Part shown: piece after piece, positions 33,992-43,603 of the stretch | Layout of the letters: each line of letters opens with the position of its first letter | How positions within the stretch are numbered: position 1 is the stretch's first letter | The notes under the pieces: generated by a model | Told to the model about the DNA's origin: nothing | What the model saw: the letters and a program-made list of their open reading frames with translations, nothing else | Database searches by the model: none | Translations under genes and position numbers: made by a program | Assembly: GCA_017394765.1 (NCBI GenBank) | Contig: JAFPXF010000073.1 | Location: 1-64,000, forward strand | Source of the DNA: Bacteroidales bacterium | GTDB lineage: Bacteria > Bacteroidota > Bacteroidia > Bacteroidales > WCHB1-69 | Length of the DNA stretch: 64,000 nt | Direction of reading: 5' to 3'

Positions 33992-34393
33992 ATGAAAGTG
34001 ATGAAAACAATGATTTTGACGGTGTTATCCGTGCTGTTTGTGATGTTTCAGTCATGCGGAGGCGGCGAAAATGCCGATACTCCGGAGAATGCCACCAAGA
34101 GGTTCGTGGAGGCTTTCTACAAGGCTGACTTTGATGAATTGTACAAAAGTACGGTCAAAAGCAACCGCCCCATTATCCAACAGATGCAAAAATACATGAA
34201 CGGGCAGCAGGAAAAGTTGCATCAAATGCACAAAAACGAGATCGAATTCAAGGAGGTGAAGTGTGAGCTGCAAAACGACTCCGTGGCCGAGTGCAAATGT
34301 CATTTCCTTTATAATCAGAAGGAGCAAAACAGCTCCTACAATTTGCGCAAGGAGGATGGCGTATGGCGCGTAGATTTGACTATAAATTATTAA
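33992..34393 (+). CDS. small lipoprotein, DUF4878-like
   Basis: This 133-residue protein has a signal peptide and a lipobox FQSC (Cys22). The remainder resembles the NTF2-like DUF4878 fold: ENATKRFVEAFYKADFDELY near the N-terminus and a terminal strand pair ending in KEDGVWRVDLTI. Members are exported lipoproteins of unknown role that are common in Bacteroidales. It has its own promoter and lies 40 bases before tyrS. Basic residues and Gln are frequent in its middle helix. The family name rests on pattern only. Confidence 0.75.
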   Translation: MKVMKTMILTVLSVLFVMFQSCGGGENADTPENATKRFVEAFYKADFDELYKSTVKSNRPIIQQMQKYMNGQQEKLHQMHKNEIEFKEVKCELQNDSVAECKCHFLYNQKEQNSSYNLRKEDGVWRVDLTINY

Positions 34394-34433
34394 AACCAAA
34401 TATTTAACCTTAACTTAATCCATATACAAGACG

Positions 34434-35720
34434 ATGAATTTTGTTGAAGAACTCAAGTGGCGCGGAATGCTCCACGACATAATGCCCGGAACCGAAGAAT
34501 TGCTCAGCAAAGAGGTGGTCAGCGCCTATCTTGGCATCGACCCGACAGCCGATTCCCTGCATATCGGACACCTTGTGGGCATCATGATGCTTTCGCACTT
34601 GCAGCGTTGCGGGCACCAGCCCATAGCCTTGCTCGGCGGGGCCACCGGCATGATTGGCGACCCTTCCGGCAAATCCCAGGAACGCAACCTTCTTGACGAG
34701 GAGACCCTCCTGCACAATCAGGAATGCATCAAAAAGCAACTTTCCAAGTTCCTCAAGTTCGACTCCAACGAGCCGAACCGCGCCATCCTTGTCAACAACT
34801 ACGACTGGATGAGCAAGTTCTCCTTCCTTGAATTTATCCGTGACATCGGCAAGCATATCACGGTCAACTATATGATGGCCAAGGACTCCGTCAAGAAGCG
34901 TTTCAACGGCGAGGGCGACGGCATGTCCTTCACCGAGTTCTCCTATCAGCTGGTGCAGGGCTACGATTTCCTGTATCTCAACCAGAACTACAATTGCAAG
35001 CTGCAGATGGGCGGCTCCGACCAATGGGGCAACATCACCACCGGCACCGAGCTTATCCGTCGCAAAACCGGCGGCGAGGCATACGCGTTGACATGTCCCC
35101 TCATCACCAAGGCCGACGGCGGCAAGTTCGGCAAGACCGAGAAGGGCAACGTCTGGCTTGATCCGGAACGCACCTCCCCGTATGCTTTCTACCAATTCTG
35201 GCTTAACTGTTCCGACGAGGACTCCAAGCGTTATATCCGCATTTTCACTCATTTCACCAAGGAGGCCATCGAGGCCATGGAGAAAGACCACGATGCGGAG
35301 CCGCACAACCGCATTCTCCAAAAGGCGTTGGCCAAGGACTTGACCGTGCGCGTCCACTCCAAGGAGGACTACGAGGCCGCTGTGAACGCCTCCGAGATCC
35401 TCTTCGGCAAGGGCACCGCCCAGAGCCTGGCAACGCTCCCCACAAAGCTCTTCCTCTCTGTTTTCGAGGGCGTTCCGCAATTCGACCTGCCCGCCTCCAT
35501 CATCGAGAACGGCTGCGGTGTTGTCGATTTTCTCGCCGAACACACTCAAATCTTTGCATCCAAGGGCGAAGCCCGACGCATGCTCAAAGACAACGGCGTC
35601 TCCATCAACAAAACCAAAGTCAAGGAAGATGCAATTGTGACAAAAGACAATCTCTTGAACCAGCGCTATATATTGGTCCAGAAAGGGAAAAAGAATTATT
35701 TCATAGTCAAAATACAATAG
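34434..35720 (+). CDS. tyrS: tyrosine--tRNA ligase
   Basis: The 428-residue class I synthetase charges tRNA-Tyr. The ATP-site HIGH motif is LHIGHLVG (about residues 42-49) and the KMSKS loop appears as KFGKT (about residue 230). The tyrosine-binding region [28 protein letters not shown] is intact. An S4 RNA-binding domain forms the last 70 residues ([22 protein letters not shown]). Length and domain order are those of the bacterial TyrS group. The gene ends 13 bases before the NfeD gene, so the two are probably cotranscribed. Confidence 0.96.
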   Translation: MNFVEELKWRGMLHDIMPGTEELLSKEVVSAYLGIDPTADSLHIGHLVGIMMLSHLQRCGHQPIALLGGATGMIGDPSGKSQERNLLDEETLLHNQECIKKQLSKFLKFDSNEPNRAILVNNYDWMSKFSFLEFIRDIGKHITVNYMMAKDSVKKRFNGEGDGMSFTEFSYQLVQGYDFLYLNQNYNCKLQMGGSDQWGNITTGTELIRRKTGGEAYALTCPLITKADGGKFGKTEKGNVWLDPERTSPYAFYQFWLNCSDEDSKRYIRIFTHFTKEAIEAMEKDHDAEPHNRILQKALAKDLTVRVHSKEDYEAAVNASEILFGKGTAQSLATLPTKLFLSVFEGVPQFDLPASIIENGCGVVDFLAEHTQIFASKGEARRMLKDNGVSINKTKVKEDAIVTKDNLLNQRYILVQKGKKNYFIVKIQ

Positions 35721-35733
35721 CTATTAGTCATTT

Positions 35734-36198
35734 ATGGGTTGGGGTAGCATCATTTTCATCATCTTGGTCGGCATTTTGCTGATGATATTGGACTTTCTGG
35801 TCATCCCCGGTGGGGTGGTCGCGATTTTTGGCGTGCTCTGCATGATCGGCGGGGTTGTGGCCTCCTTCGTTCTATACGGTGCCACGGCGGGAGTGATATG
35901 CCTGTTGGTGACCGCTGTTGTCACCATCGGATCGTTCGTGTTGATGATGCGCACCAAAACATGGCGCCGCCTGCAGCTCAAGACTGAGATCGATGGCAAG
36001 ATGAACGATTTTGATCCGGAGAAGGTGCAGGTGGGCATGACGGGGGTGGCGATTTCGCGTCTGGCACCTATGGGCACAGGACAATTTGGCAACGAAATTG
36101 TCGAAGTCTCATCCATTCAGGATTTTATCGAGGTGGACACGGAAATTGAGATCGTGAAAATTGAAGGCGGCAAAATAACGGTAAAACCGAAGCTATAA
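35734..36198 (+). CDS. NfeD-family membrane protein
   Basis: The protein has 154 residues. Three hydrophobic segments (about 4-22, 25-45 and 50-71) are followed by a soluble OB-fold domain (about 90-154: VQVGMTGVAISRLAPMGTGQFGNEIVEV) typical of NfeD. NfeD proteins are partners of flotillin/SPFH proteins in membrane microdomains. The flotillin-like gene follows after 33 bases, so they form the expected pair. This is the short form without a serine protease domain. Confidence 0.9.
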   Translation: MGWGSIIFIILVGILLMILDFLVIPGGVVAIFGVLCMIGGVVASFVLYGATAGVICLLVTAVVTIGSFVLMMRTKTWRRLQLKTEIDGKMNDFDPEKVQVGMTGVAISRLAPMGTGQFGNEIVEVSSIQDFIEVDTEIEIVKIEGGKITVKPKL

Positions 36199-36231
36199 AT
36201 CAACAATAATCCGTAATTAAATTTTAATGTT

Positions 36232-37212
36232 ATGACTTCCACTATTTTAATTGTGATTGGCGTATTGGCGCTCATCATCCTTTTCTTCTGGATGGTGCCT
36301 TTGCGCTTGTGGTTCATCGCCATCTTGAATGGTGTCCACATCTCTCTTCTGCAACTTATCCTGATGCGTTGGCGTCGTGTCCCGCCTGATATGATTGTCA
36401 ATTCGATGATCACGGCCACGAAGGCCGGCATCAAGCTGAACCGTGACCAACTGGAGGCCCACTATCTGGCCGGCGGACACGTCAAACCGGTGGTAAGCGC
36501 CCTCATATCGGCCGACAAGGCCAACATTCCCTTGGACTTCAAGGCGGCAACCGCCATCGACTTGGCTGGCCGTAATGTCTTGGAGGCCATCCAGACCTCT
36601 GTCAACCCGAAGGTCATCAACACACCGCCCGTGGCGGCTGTGGCCAAGGACGGCATCCAGCTCATCGCCAAGGCGCGCGTCACCGTGCGCACCAACATCC
36701 GCCAATTGGTGGGTGGCGCCGGCGAGGAGACCATCATCGCCCGTGTGGGCGAAGGTATCGTCTCCGCCATCGGCTCCGCCGAGACCCACAAGATGGTGCT
36801 TGAAAACCCGGACTCCATCTCCAAACTTGTGCTCTCCAAGGGCCTTGATTCCGGCACGGCTTTCGAGATTCTCTCTATCGACATCGCGGATGTCGATGTG
36901 GGTAAGAACATCGGTGCTCTGTTGCAGATGGACCAGGCCAACGCTGACAAGAACATCGCGCAGGCCAAGGCCGAGGAGCGTCGCGCCATGGCCGTGGCTT
37001 CCGAACAGGAGATGAAGGCCAAGGCCCAAGAGGCCCGCGCCAAGGTCATCCTTGCCGAAGCCGAAGTGCCCCTCGCCCTTGCCGAAGCTTTCCGCAGCGG
37101 CAACCTGGGCGTGATGGATTATTACAAGCTTGAAAATATCAAAGCCGACACCTCGATGCGCGAAGGCATCAGCAAGGTCGGCCAACCATCAACTCCTAAA
37201 ACTAATAAATAA
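36232..37212 (+). CDS. floA: flotillin-like protein FloA
   Basis: The protein has 326 residues. An N-terminal membrane hairpin (about 3-45) is followed by an SPFH domain ([43 protein letters not shown]) and an Ala/Glu-rich coiled-coil segment ([20 protein letters not shown], then more repeats to about residue 285). FloA scaffolds membrane microdomains and oligomerises through the coiled coil. Length matches the bacterial FloA family. It lies between the NfeD gene and a secreted nitroreductase gene whose start codon directly follows its stop. Confidence 0.93.
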   Translation: MTSTILIVIGVLALIILFFWMVPLRLWFIAILNGVHISLLQLILMRWRRVPPDMIVNSMITATKAGIKLNRDQLEAHYLAGGHVKPVVSALISADKANIPLDFKAATAIDLAGRNVLEAIQTSVNPKVINTPPVAAVAKDGIQLIAKARVTVRTNIRQLVGGAGEETIIARVGEGIVSAIGSAETHKMVLENPDSISKLVLSKGLDSGTAFEILSIDIADVDVGKNIGALLQMDQANADKNIAQAKAEERRAMAVASEQEMKAKAQEARAKVILAEAEVPLALAEAFRSGNLGVMDYYKLENIKADTSMREGISKVGQPSTPKTNK

Positions 37213-37875
37213 ATGAAAAAATTAATCATCGCAGTTTTACTTGCTGCATTAATCGTTCCGTGTATGGCACAAACTAAATCCCAGGCTGTCGCCGCAGCCC
37301 CCAAAGACGCCTCGATAGAGTTGCCCAAACCGACCGTTACCGGCGGCATGCCTCTTTATGAGGCTCTGAACAACCGTCAGACCCAGCGCAAGTTCTCCCC
37401 CCAACCCCTCACTGAACAGCAACTTTCCGATTTGTTGTGGTGCGCCGGCGGTGTCAACCGCCCTGACGGCAAGCTCACCTCTCCCACAGCCCGCAATGCT
37501 CAGGAAATCGACATCTATGTCTTTATGGAGAGTGGCGTTTACCTCTATGTGCCCAAGGAGAATATTTTGAAGTTGATCCTGCCCGAAGACCATCGTGTCG
37601 AGATGTCCCAGCGCAGCAAAATGCCCGCTGAAGCACCTGTTACGCTACTTTTCTTTGCCAACTACGATAAGATGGGCGGCTTTGACGAGGATGCCCGCAA
37701 TTTCTATGGCGCCACCGATGCCGGCTTCGTCAGCCAGAACGTCTATCTTTATTGTGCTGCCAACAAGTTGAGCACCGTGGTGATGGGCGCCATCGATCGT
37801 GACTTCCTCAACGAACTCATCCCAGTTGAAGGGAAGGCCATCCTCGCGCAACCGGTAGGCTATCCTGTCAAATAA
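37213..37875 (+). CDS. secreted nitroreductase-family protein
   Basis: The protein has 220 residues. A signal peptide is cut before QTKSQ, unusual for a flavin enzyme but typical of a Bacteroidales subgroup. The nitroreductase fold is visible: ALNNRQTQRKFSPQPLTEQQLSDLLWCAGGVNR near the N-terminus binds FMN in the family, and the SPTARNAQEIDIYVF and GFVSQNVYLYCAANKLSTVVMG segments follow in order. The SagB/ThcOx-like pattern suggests an FMN-dependent oxidoreductase in the periplasm; the substrate is unknown. The start codon follows the floA stop directly, so the genes are cotranslated, and the next gene starts 2 bases after its stop. Confidence 0.85.
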   Translation: MKKLIIAVLLAALIVPCMAQTKSQAVAAAPKDASIELPKPTVTGGMPLYEALNNRQTQRKFSPQPLTEQQLSDLLWCAGGVNRPDGKLTSPTARNAQEIDIYVFMESGVYLYVPKENILKLILPEDHRVEMSQRSKMPAEAPVTLLFFANYDKMGGFDEDARNFYGATDAGFVSQNVYLYCAANKLSTVVMGAIDRDFLNELIPVEGKAILAQPVGYPVK

Positions 37876-37877
37876 CG

Positions 37878-38642
37878 ATGAAGAAACTTTATTCAGTCAT
37901 ATTACTGATTTTGGGCATGACCAGCTTGGGTTATGCCCAAAATTTTCAATATGGATACGAGATGGTGCGTCTCACTTCCCGATTTGATGACAATATCGAT
38001 CCCAAGTTGCAAAAATATGTGGATCGGATCAAAGCTCACCTTGACAAGGAGATGAGCGTGGTTGTCGGCTATTGTGATGCGGACCTTGCCTCTTTTGTCC
38101 CAGCCAGCCCGCTTTCGAATTTCTTGACGGACATTTTGTTGGAAAAGGCGCCCGACTATGCCACGGACACGAATTTCCGGCAGTGCGACCTCTCCTTGCT
38201 CAACTTTGGCGGCATACGGGCATCCTTGGATGCCGGCGAGGTGACGGTGGCCGATATTTTCGCCATTTCCCCGTTCGACAACTACCTGGTTTTCTTGGAA
38301 ATCAAAGGCAGCGAGCTGCGCAAGATGTTCAGCCGTTTCGAGGAACGCAGGAACAACGCGCCGTATGCGGGCGCCAAACTGGTCTATTTGTCGGGACGCC
38401 CCACCAAGATTCTGGTCCAGGGCAAACCCATCGACAACGATCGCCTCTATCGCATGGTGACCCTTAACTTTATCGCCGAAGGCGGTGACAATATTCTCCA
38501 GGGCATCCAATACGAGAAAACACATTACACGGATTTGGTTTTCCGCGATTTCCTTATCCGGGAAATCCGGAACATGACACAGGAAGGCCGGCATGTCAAT
38601 GCAAAGTTGGACGACCGCGTCGTGATACAACCTGTCCCGTAA
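37878..38642 (+). CDS. 5'-nucleotidase C-terminal domain protein
   Basis: The 254-residue protein has a signal peptide cut before QNFQYG. The remainder is only the substrate-binding C-terminal domain of 5'-nucleotidases: SPLSNFLTDILLEKAPDYA, NFGGIRASLDAGEVTVADIFAISPFDN and the VTLNFIAEGGDN segment. The metallophosphatase domain is absent and no partner phosphatase is adjacent. In other Bacteroidales this half is often encoded beside a separate phosphatase, so a partner elsewhere is likely. It follows the nitroreductase gene by 2 bases. Confidence 0.88.
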   Translation: MKKLYSVILLILGMTSLGYAQNFQYGYEMVRLTSRFDDNIDPKLQKYVDRIKAHLDKEMSVVVGYCDADLASFVPASPLSNFLTDILLEKAPDYATDTNFRQCDLSLLNFGGIRASLDAGEVTVADIFAISPFDNYLVFLEIKGSELRKMFSRFEERRNNAPYAGAKLVYLSGRPTKILVQGKPIDNDRLYRMVTLNFIAEGGDNILQGIQYEKTHYTDLVFRDFLIREIRNMTQEGRHVNAKLDDRVVIQPVP

Positions 38643-38682
38643 TTCTAACTTCTAAAATCCAAAGTCCAAAATCCCAACTATC

Positions 38683-40161
38683 ATGGTCACATTTCTCATA
38701 TCCCTTGTCGTTTTGTTGCTGGGTTATCTGTTTTATGGAAAATTGGTGGAACGCGTTTTCGGGGCCGATCCCCGGCGGGAGACGCCTGCCGTCACGATGG
38801 CTGACGGTGTGGACTACGTTCCCATGAAGCCGTGGCGCATCTTCCTGATCCAGTTCCTGAACATTGCCGGTGTCGGACCCATCTGCGGCGCCATCATGGG
38901 TGCGCAGTTCGGCACGGCATCCTTCTTGTGGATCGTTTTCGGCAGCATTTTCGCCGGAGCCGTCCACGACTACCTTGGCGGCATGATCTCCCTGCGCGAC
39001 AAAGGCTGCAGCTTGCCGGAAATTCATGGCAAGTATCTGGGGAACAGTATGAAGCAGGTGATGCGTTTCTTTACCATCATCCTGATGATCCTCGTGGGCG
39101 CCGTCTTTGTCAACACGCCCGCTGTGCTGCTCAACAACAACTTCACCCCCGACATGAATATCTTTGTCTGGGTGGGTATTATTTTCGCTTACTATTTGAT
39201 TGCCACGTTGTTGCCTATCGACAAGCTGATCGGGCGCATCTATCCTGTCTTCGGATTCCTGTTGTTAGGCATGGCGGTGGCCATTGTGGTCGCCTTCTTC
39301 GTCTATCGCCCGGACATTCCCGAATTGTGGAGCGGTCTGCAGAATCGACATCCTGATGCGGTGCACAATCCAATTTTCCCGATGATGTTCATCAGCATCG
39401 CCTGCGGTGCCATCAGCGGATTCCATGCCACACAGTCGCCGCTTATGGCGCGCTGTATGGTCAACGAGAAACAGGGAAGGCCCATTTTTTACGGGGCCAT
39501 GATCACCGAGGGTGTGGTGGCCTTGATTTGGGCCGCTGCCGCCACGGTCTTCTACCACGATCCCGTGTTGGCGCAGAAGACCATCACGCCGGACGGCCAT
39601 CCGCTGGGCGGCAACGCCATGGTCGGTGTCATCGCCAACGAATGGTTCCCGACTGTTATCGCTGTCATCTGTATCTTGGGTGTCATCAGCGCGGCGGTCA
39701 CCTCCGGCGACACGGCATTGCGTTCCGCCCGCCTGATCGCCGCCGACTTCATGCACGTTGACCAGAAGCCTGTCAGGAACCGTCTGTATGTGGCCCTGCC
39801 TATCTTTGTGGTGGCAGCGGGACTGCTTGTCTATTCCTTGATTGATGCAAAGGGCTTTGACGTGATTTGGCGCTACTTCGCGTGGGCCAACCAGCTGTTG
39901 GCCACGGTGACGTTGTGGGCAATCTCCGTCTATCTGCGCCGCCATAAGAGCGGCTGCTGGTTCCTGATGACGCTGTTGCCGGCGCTCTTCATGACGATGG
40001 TCACGGGCAGTTTCCTGTTCGTGGCGGAGAAGGAAGGCTTTGGTGCAATTCTATCACGTCCTGTTGGTTACGGTATCGGTGCGGCCATCACGATTGCCAT
40101 GTTGGTGATCTTCTGCCTGAAAGCCGGGAAAGACGATGAGAAAGCAAAAAAACAGGCATGA
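38683..40161 (+). CDS. cstA: carbon starvation protein CstA-type transporter
   Basis: The 492-residue protein has about 13 hydrophobic segments. Family landmarks are DYVPMKPWRIFLIQFLNIAGVGPICGAI, GAVHDYLGGMISLRDKG and SGDTALRSARLIAAD. CstA-type proteins import peptides or pyruvate. This is the shorter form (about 490 instead of 690 residues) found in anaerobes. The gap to the preceding gene is 40 bases with A/C-rich short repeats. Confidence 0.92.
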   Translation: MVTFLISLVVLLLGYLFYGKLVERVFGADPRRETPAVTMADGVDYVPMKPWRIFLIQFLNIAGVGPICGAIMGAQFGTASFLWIVFGSIFAGAVHDYLGGMISLRDKGCSLPEIHGKYLGNSMKQVMRFFTIILMILVGAVFVNTPAVLLNNNFTPDMNIFVWVGIIFAYYLIATLLPIDKLIGRIYPVFGFLLLGMAVAIVVAFFVYRPDIPELWSGLQNRHPDAVHNPIFPMMFISIACGAISGFHATQSPLMARCMVNEKQGRPIFYGAMITEGVVALIWAAAATVFYHDPVLAQKTITPDGHPLGGNAMVGVIANEWFPTVIAVICILGVISAAVTSGDTALRSARLIAADFMHVDQKPVRNRLYVALPIFVVAAGLLVYSLIDAKGFDVIWRYFAWANQLLATVTLWAISVYLRRHKSGCWFLMTLLPALFMTMVTGSFLFVAEKEGFGAILSRPVGYGIGAAITIAMLVIFCLKAGKDDEKAKKQA

Positions 40162-40212
40162 TTTTTTTGTGTTTTCATGAAAAAAAAGTGGCCTTTTTTA
40201 TGGAAAAAAATG

Positions 40213-40220
40213 TATTTTTG
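40213..40220 (+). promoter_or_regulatory. -7 promoter element of the adhesin-like T9SS gene
   Basis: TATTTTTG followed by CACCG matches TAnnTTTG. The leader to ATG 40329 would be about 100 bases and A/T-rich. Confidence 0.6.
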
Positions 40221-40328
40221 CACCGTTTTATTGTGAAAACAGCATTTTGATTTAAAAAGCGAAAAATTGGAATTTATAACAAACATAACATTCTTCAATA
40301 CAATTATTAACCATCAAAATCCAAAAAA

Positions 40329-43300
40329 ATGAAAAAAGTTTTTACTTTGTTTTTCGCGTTTTTAGCATTGGCTTTTAGTGCAAAAGCGCAAACGACCGTT
40401 TTCTCGGAGAACTTTGATTCGGGCATGCCCACCGGCTGGACCCAAATCGATGCCAACAACGACGGCTATGGTTGGGAGCACAGCTCTAACCCCGCCTCCT
40501 ACTTCGCCGCCGGTACCGACCTTTCAGGAACTGGCCATAACAGTTCCACAGGCTTTGTCGTCTCCGGTTCGTACAGCAATGTGTATGGCGTACTTACGCC
40601 AGACAACTGGCTGATTACCCCCGCTATCAACCTGACGGCCAACAGCACCCTCAAGTTTTGGGTCTGCGGACAGGATGCCAGCTATGCTGCCGAGCATTAC
40701 GGTGTGTACATCTCCACCACCAATGCCACCAGTACTTCTGCCTTCACCATGTTGAACCAATGGACGATTGGCTCGTCCAAAGTTCAATCTGCATGGGAGG
40801 AGAAGACGGTTGACCTCTCTGCCTACACGGGCCAGACAGTCTATATCGCATTTCGTCACTTCAACTGCAGCGACCAGTTTGTTCTCGACTTGGACGATGT
40901 GACCATCACGGCCAACCCCACTACTCCCACCATCTTGGCCAATCCTGCTTCCTTGGCTTTCAGCAATGTCATTCTGGGCAACTCGGCTTCTGCCACGGCA
41001 CTTGTCACGACTTACAACCTGACCGCGGGAGTCACGGCCACCACCGCTGCTCCTTTCAGCGTTTCCGCTGATGGCACTACCTACGGCACTACAGCTACCC
41101 TCGCTGCAACTGGCGGTACGCTCTATGTTCGCTACACCCCGACCGTTGCCGGTACCCAGAGCGACTCCGTCGTCCTCTCTTCCACGGGCGCACCCAATGC
41201 CACCGTTTCCCTTTCTGGTAACAGCGTGGATTGCTCCAACTCCACCGTTTCCACCCTGCCGTACACTCAGGATTTTGAAGGCGGCGTGTTCCCGCCCCTC
41301 TGCTGGAACATTGAGAACTCTGACCCCGACACCACCTGGGAAGCATTTTCATTCAGCGGCACTTGGGCTTCCTGTCTTGGCACGGAAATAAACCGCATCG
41401 AGAAACTCATTACTGTTCCGTTCAATTTCTCCTCATACACTCATACCGTTCTCATGGATCTCACTTTCATGTGCAACTACAATTACGTCAGTAATGGTAC
41501 CGTGGATTTCAAAGTGTATGCCAGCACCGACGGTGGTGCCACTTGGCCTACCACTCAGGTTTGGAAACTGAGCGATTTCGGTCCTTTCGACAACTGGACA
41601 GAAACAAATGTTACCATCGACCTCTCTTCCCTCGCTGGTCAAAGCAATGTGAGATTTGCCTTTGTCTATGACGGCGACTCTTGCCAGGTGCTCTTCGACG
41701 ATGTCAACATCTATGCTTATGATAACGATACTATACTCTTGAGCTCCAATGCCATCAGTTTCCCCTCCACTCCCATCAACGTAACTGCAGACGCGGATGT
41801 TGTTGTGACGGCCTATAACCTGACCGCTGGCATCACTGCCACCACTACCGCTCCGTTTGCAGTTTCTGCCGATGGTACCACATACGGTGCCACGGCTTCC
41901 ATTCCGCAAGCTGGCGGCACTCTCTATGTGCGCTATGCTCCCACCGCTGCAGGCACACACACCGGCACAGTGGCCCTCACCTCCGGCACCACCACTGTCA
42001 ATATCGCCGTGAGCGGTGAAGGCGTGGATTGTTCCAACATCACAATTCCCTTTACCGAAGGATTCGAGAGTGGCATCCCATGCTGGACCATGGTCAGTAT
42101 GGACCCGGCCAACGATAACAGATTCGGTGTCTATGCCGATGACTATGCCTACGCTGGCAACTACGACTTCCGCTTCAGCAGCTTCAGCACCGCCACTGAC
42201 TATAACCAATACCTCATCACCCCGGAATTGACCCTCACAGGCTCCGGTGCCTATATGGCAAGATTCTTCTACGAGGCATACAGTTCAGGAGATCAATTCA
42301 GAGTGATGTACTCTACCACAAACAACGATATCTCCAGTTTCACCGAAATCCAGGATTTCCAATCCCCTGCGACCACTTGGACAGAAGTCGCTGTGCTTCT
42401 TCCTGCCGGTACAAAATATGTGGCCATCAACTACTACGGAAATTATGAGTTTTATCTCTATGTGGATGAATTCAGCGTGGCTCCTCTTTCTGCGCCCACG
42501 GTGACCCTTAATGGTCCCTCCAGCGTACTGGAAGGTTCATCTGCCACTTTCACCGCTGTGAGCACTCTGGCAGAGTCTTTCGCTTGGACGGTTGACGGCA
42601 ACGCGGTTTCCAGCACCACCAACACGATGAACTACACCTTCACAAGCACCGGCAACCACACCGTTGCCGTGACCGCCACCAACAGCCAAGGCAGTGCCTC
42701 TGCCTCCCTCAATGTCAACGTGTACAGCTGTGGCAGCGCCGTCAACATTCCTTTCGCCGAAAACTTTGACGGAGGTATCAACGAATGCTGGACAATACTC
42801 GACGCCGATGGCGACGGCTATTCCTGGGAGTCGAGCGCCAATCCCGTTTCTTACTTTGTGCCCGGCACCGACCTCTCCGGCAATGGTCATAACGGATCAA
42901 CCGGCTTTGCACTCTCCGGTTCATACTCCAATGTCACTTCTGAGGCCCTCACTCCTAACAACTGGTTGATAACCCCGATGATAAACCTGAGCGAAAACGC
43001 CACACTGAAGTTCTGGGTCAACGCACAAGACGCAAACTATTCCGCTGAACACTATGGTGTGTACGTCTCTACCACCGGAACCAACCCGTCCGACTTCACC
43101 CTCCTCTTTGAGGAAACCATTGACGCGAACGGCGGTCCCCGCGACCAAGGCGCTTGGAAACAGAAAACTGCTAACCTGTCCAATTACACCGGTCAGACGG
43201 TTCGCATCGCCTTCCGCCATTTCAACTGCACCGATGAATTCGTCTTCAATTTGGACGATGTGGAGATTGTTCCCGGCGTGGGTGTCGAAAACCACGACCT

Positions 43301-43529
43301 GCAGGTCAAAATCTTCCCGAATCCCGCCAACAGCATTCTCAACATCAATGCCAACAGCAACATCAGCAAGGTTGAAGTTTATAATTTGCTCGGCCAAAAT
43401 GTTATGACTGTTTCTGTCAACGACATCAACACCAACATCAACACTTCCAACCTCACCGCAGGTATGTATATGCTGAAACTCCATACCGACAACGGCGTCA
43501 TCAACAAGAAGTTCACGGTGGCTCGCTAA
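40329..43529 (+). CDS. large T9SS type A adhesin-like protein with choice-of-anchor J domains
   Basis: The protein has 1066 residues with a signal peptide cut before QTTVF. Four jelly-roll, cleaved-adhesin/choice-of-anchor J type domains are visible (starting near residues 24, 313, 574 and 806), marked by ENFDSG/DFEGG/GFESG and DNWLITP motifs. The first and the last are close copies of each other. Two similar Ig-like repeats (about 200-300 and 470-570; AGGTLYVRY twice) and one PKD-like repeat (about 725-800) lie between them. The T9SS type A domain is the last 80 residues (IFPNPANSILNI to KKFTVAR). These domains bind glycans, heme or proteins in surface adhesins such as those of gingipains. 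It stands alone between a promoter and a terminator. Confidence 0.9.
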   Translation: MKKVFTLFFAFLALAFSAKAQTTVFSENFDSGMPTGWTQIDANNDGYGWEHSSNPASYFAAGTDLSGTGHNSSTGFVVSGSYSNVYGVLTPDNWLITPAINLTANSTLKFWVCGQDASYAAEHYGVYISTTNATSTSAFTMLNQWTIGSSKVQSAWEEKTVDLSAYTGQTVYIAFRHFNCSDQFVLDLDDVTITANPTTPTILANPASLAFSNVILGNSASATALVTTYNLTAGVTATTAAPFSVSADGTTYGTTATLAATGGTLYVRYTPTVAGTQSDSVVLSSTGAPNATVSLSGNSVDCSNSTVSTLPYTQDFEGGVFPPLCWNIENSDPDTTWEAFSFSGTWASCLGTEINRIEKLITVPFNFSSYTHTVLMDLTFMCNYNYVSNGTVDFKVYASTDGGATWPTTQVWKLSDFGPFDNWTETNVTIDLSSLAGQSNVRFAFVYDGDSCQVLFDDVNIYAYDNDTILLSSNAISFPSTPINVTADADVVVTAYNLTAGITATTTAPFAVSADGTTYGATASIPQAGGTLYVRYAPTAAGTHTGTVALTSGTTTVNIAVSGEGVDCSNITIPFTEGFESGIPCWTMVSMDPANDNRFGVYADDYAYAGNYDFRFSSFSTATDYNQYLITPELTLTGSGAYMARFFYEAYSSGDQFRVMYSTTNNDISSFTEIQDFQSPATTWTEVAVLLPAGTKYVAINYYGNYEFYLYVDEFSVAPLSAPTVTLNGPSSVLEGSSATFTAVSTLAESFAWTVDGNAVSSTTNTMNYTFTSTGNHTVAVTATNSQGSASASLNVNVYSCGSAVNIPFAENFDGGINECWTILDADGDGYSWESSANPVSYFVPGTDLSGNGHNGSTGFALSGSYSNVTSEALTPNNWLITPMINLSENATLKFWVNAQDANYSAEHYGVYVSTTGTNPSDFTLLFEETIDANGGPRDQGAWKQKTANLSNYTGQTVRIAFRHFNCTDEFVFNLDDVEIVPGVGVENHDLQVKIFPNPANSILNINANSNISKVEVYNLLGQNVMTVSVNDINTNINTSNLTAGMYMLKLHTDNGVINKKFTVAR

Positions 43530-43550
43530 TTGAACGGTAATTGCCAAATG

Positions 43551-43584
43551 AAAAAAACCTCCGCCGAAAGGTGGAGGTTTTTTT
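43551..43584. terminator. bidirectional terminator between convergent units
   Basis: AAACCTCCGCC pairs with GGTGGAGGTTT (one G-T pair) around a GAAA tetraloop, with A-run and T-run on either side. It can end both the adhesin gene and the minus-strand M16 unit. Confidence 0.8.
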
Positions 43585-43603
43585 ATGGCTGAATCTGTGT
43601 TCT

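Noticed and set aside
34410..35717. Minus-strand ORF of 435 codons opposite tyrS
   Set aside because: It is the antisense shadow of tyrS in GC-rich DNA; tyrS has complete motifs.
36247..37185. Minus-strand ORF of 312 codons opposite floA
   Set aside because: His/Gly/Asp-rich shadow of the FloA coding strand.
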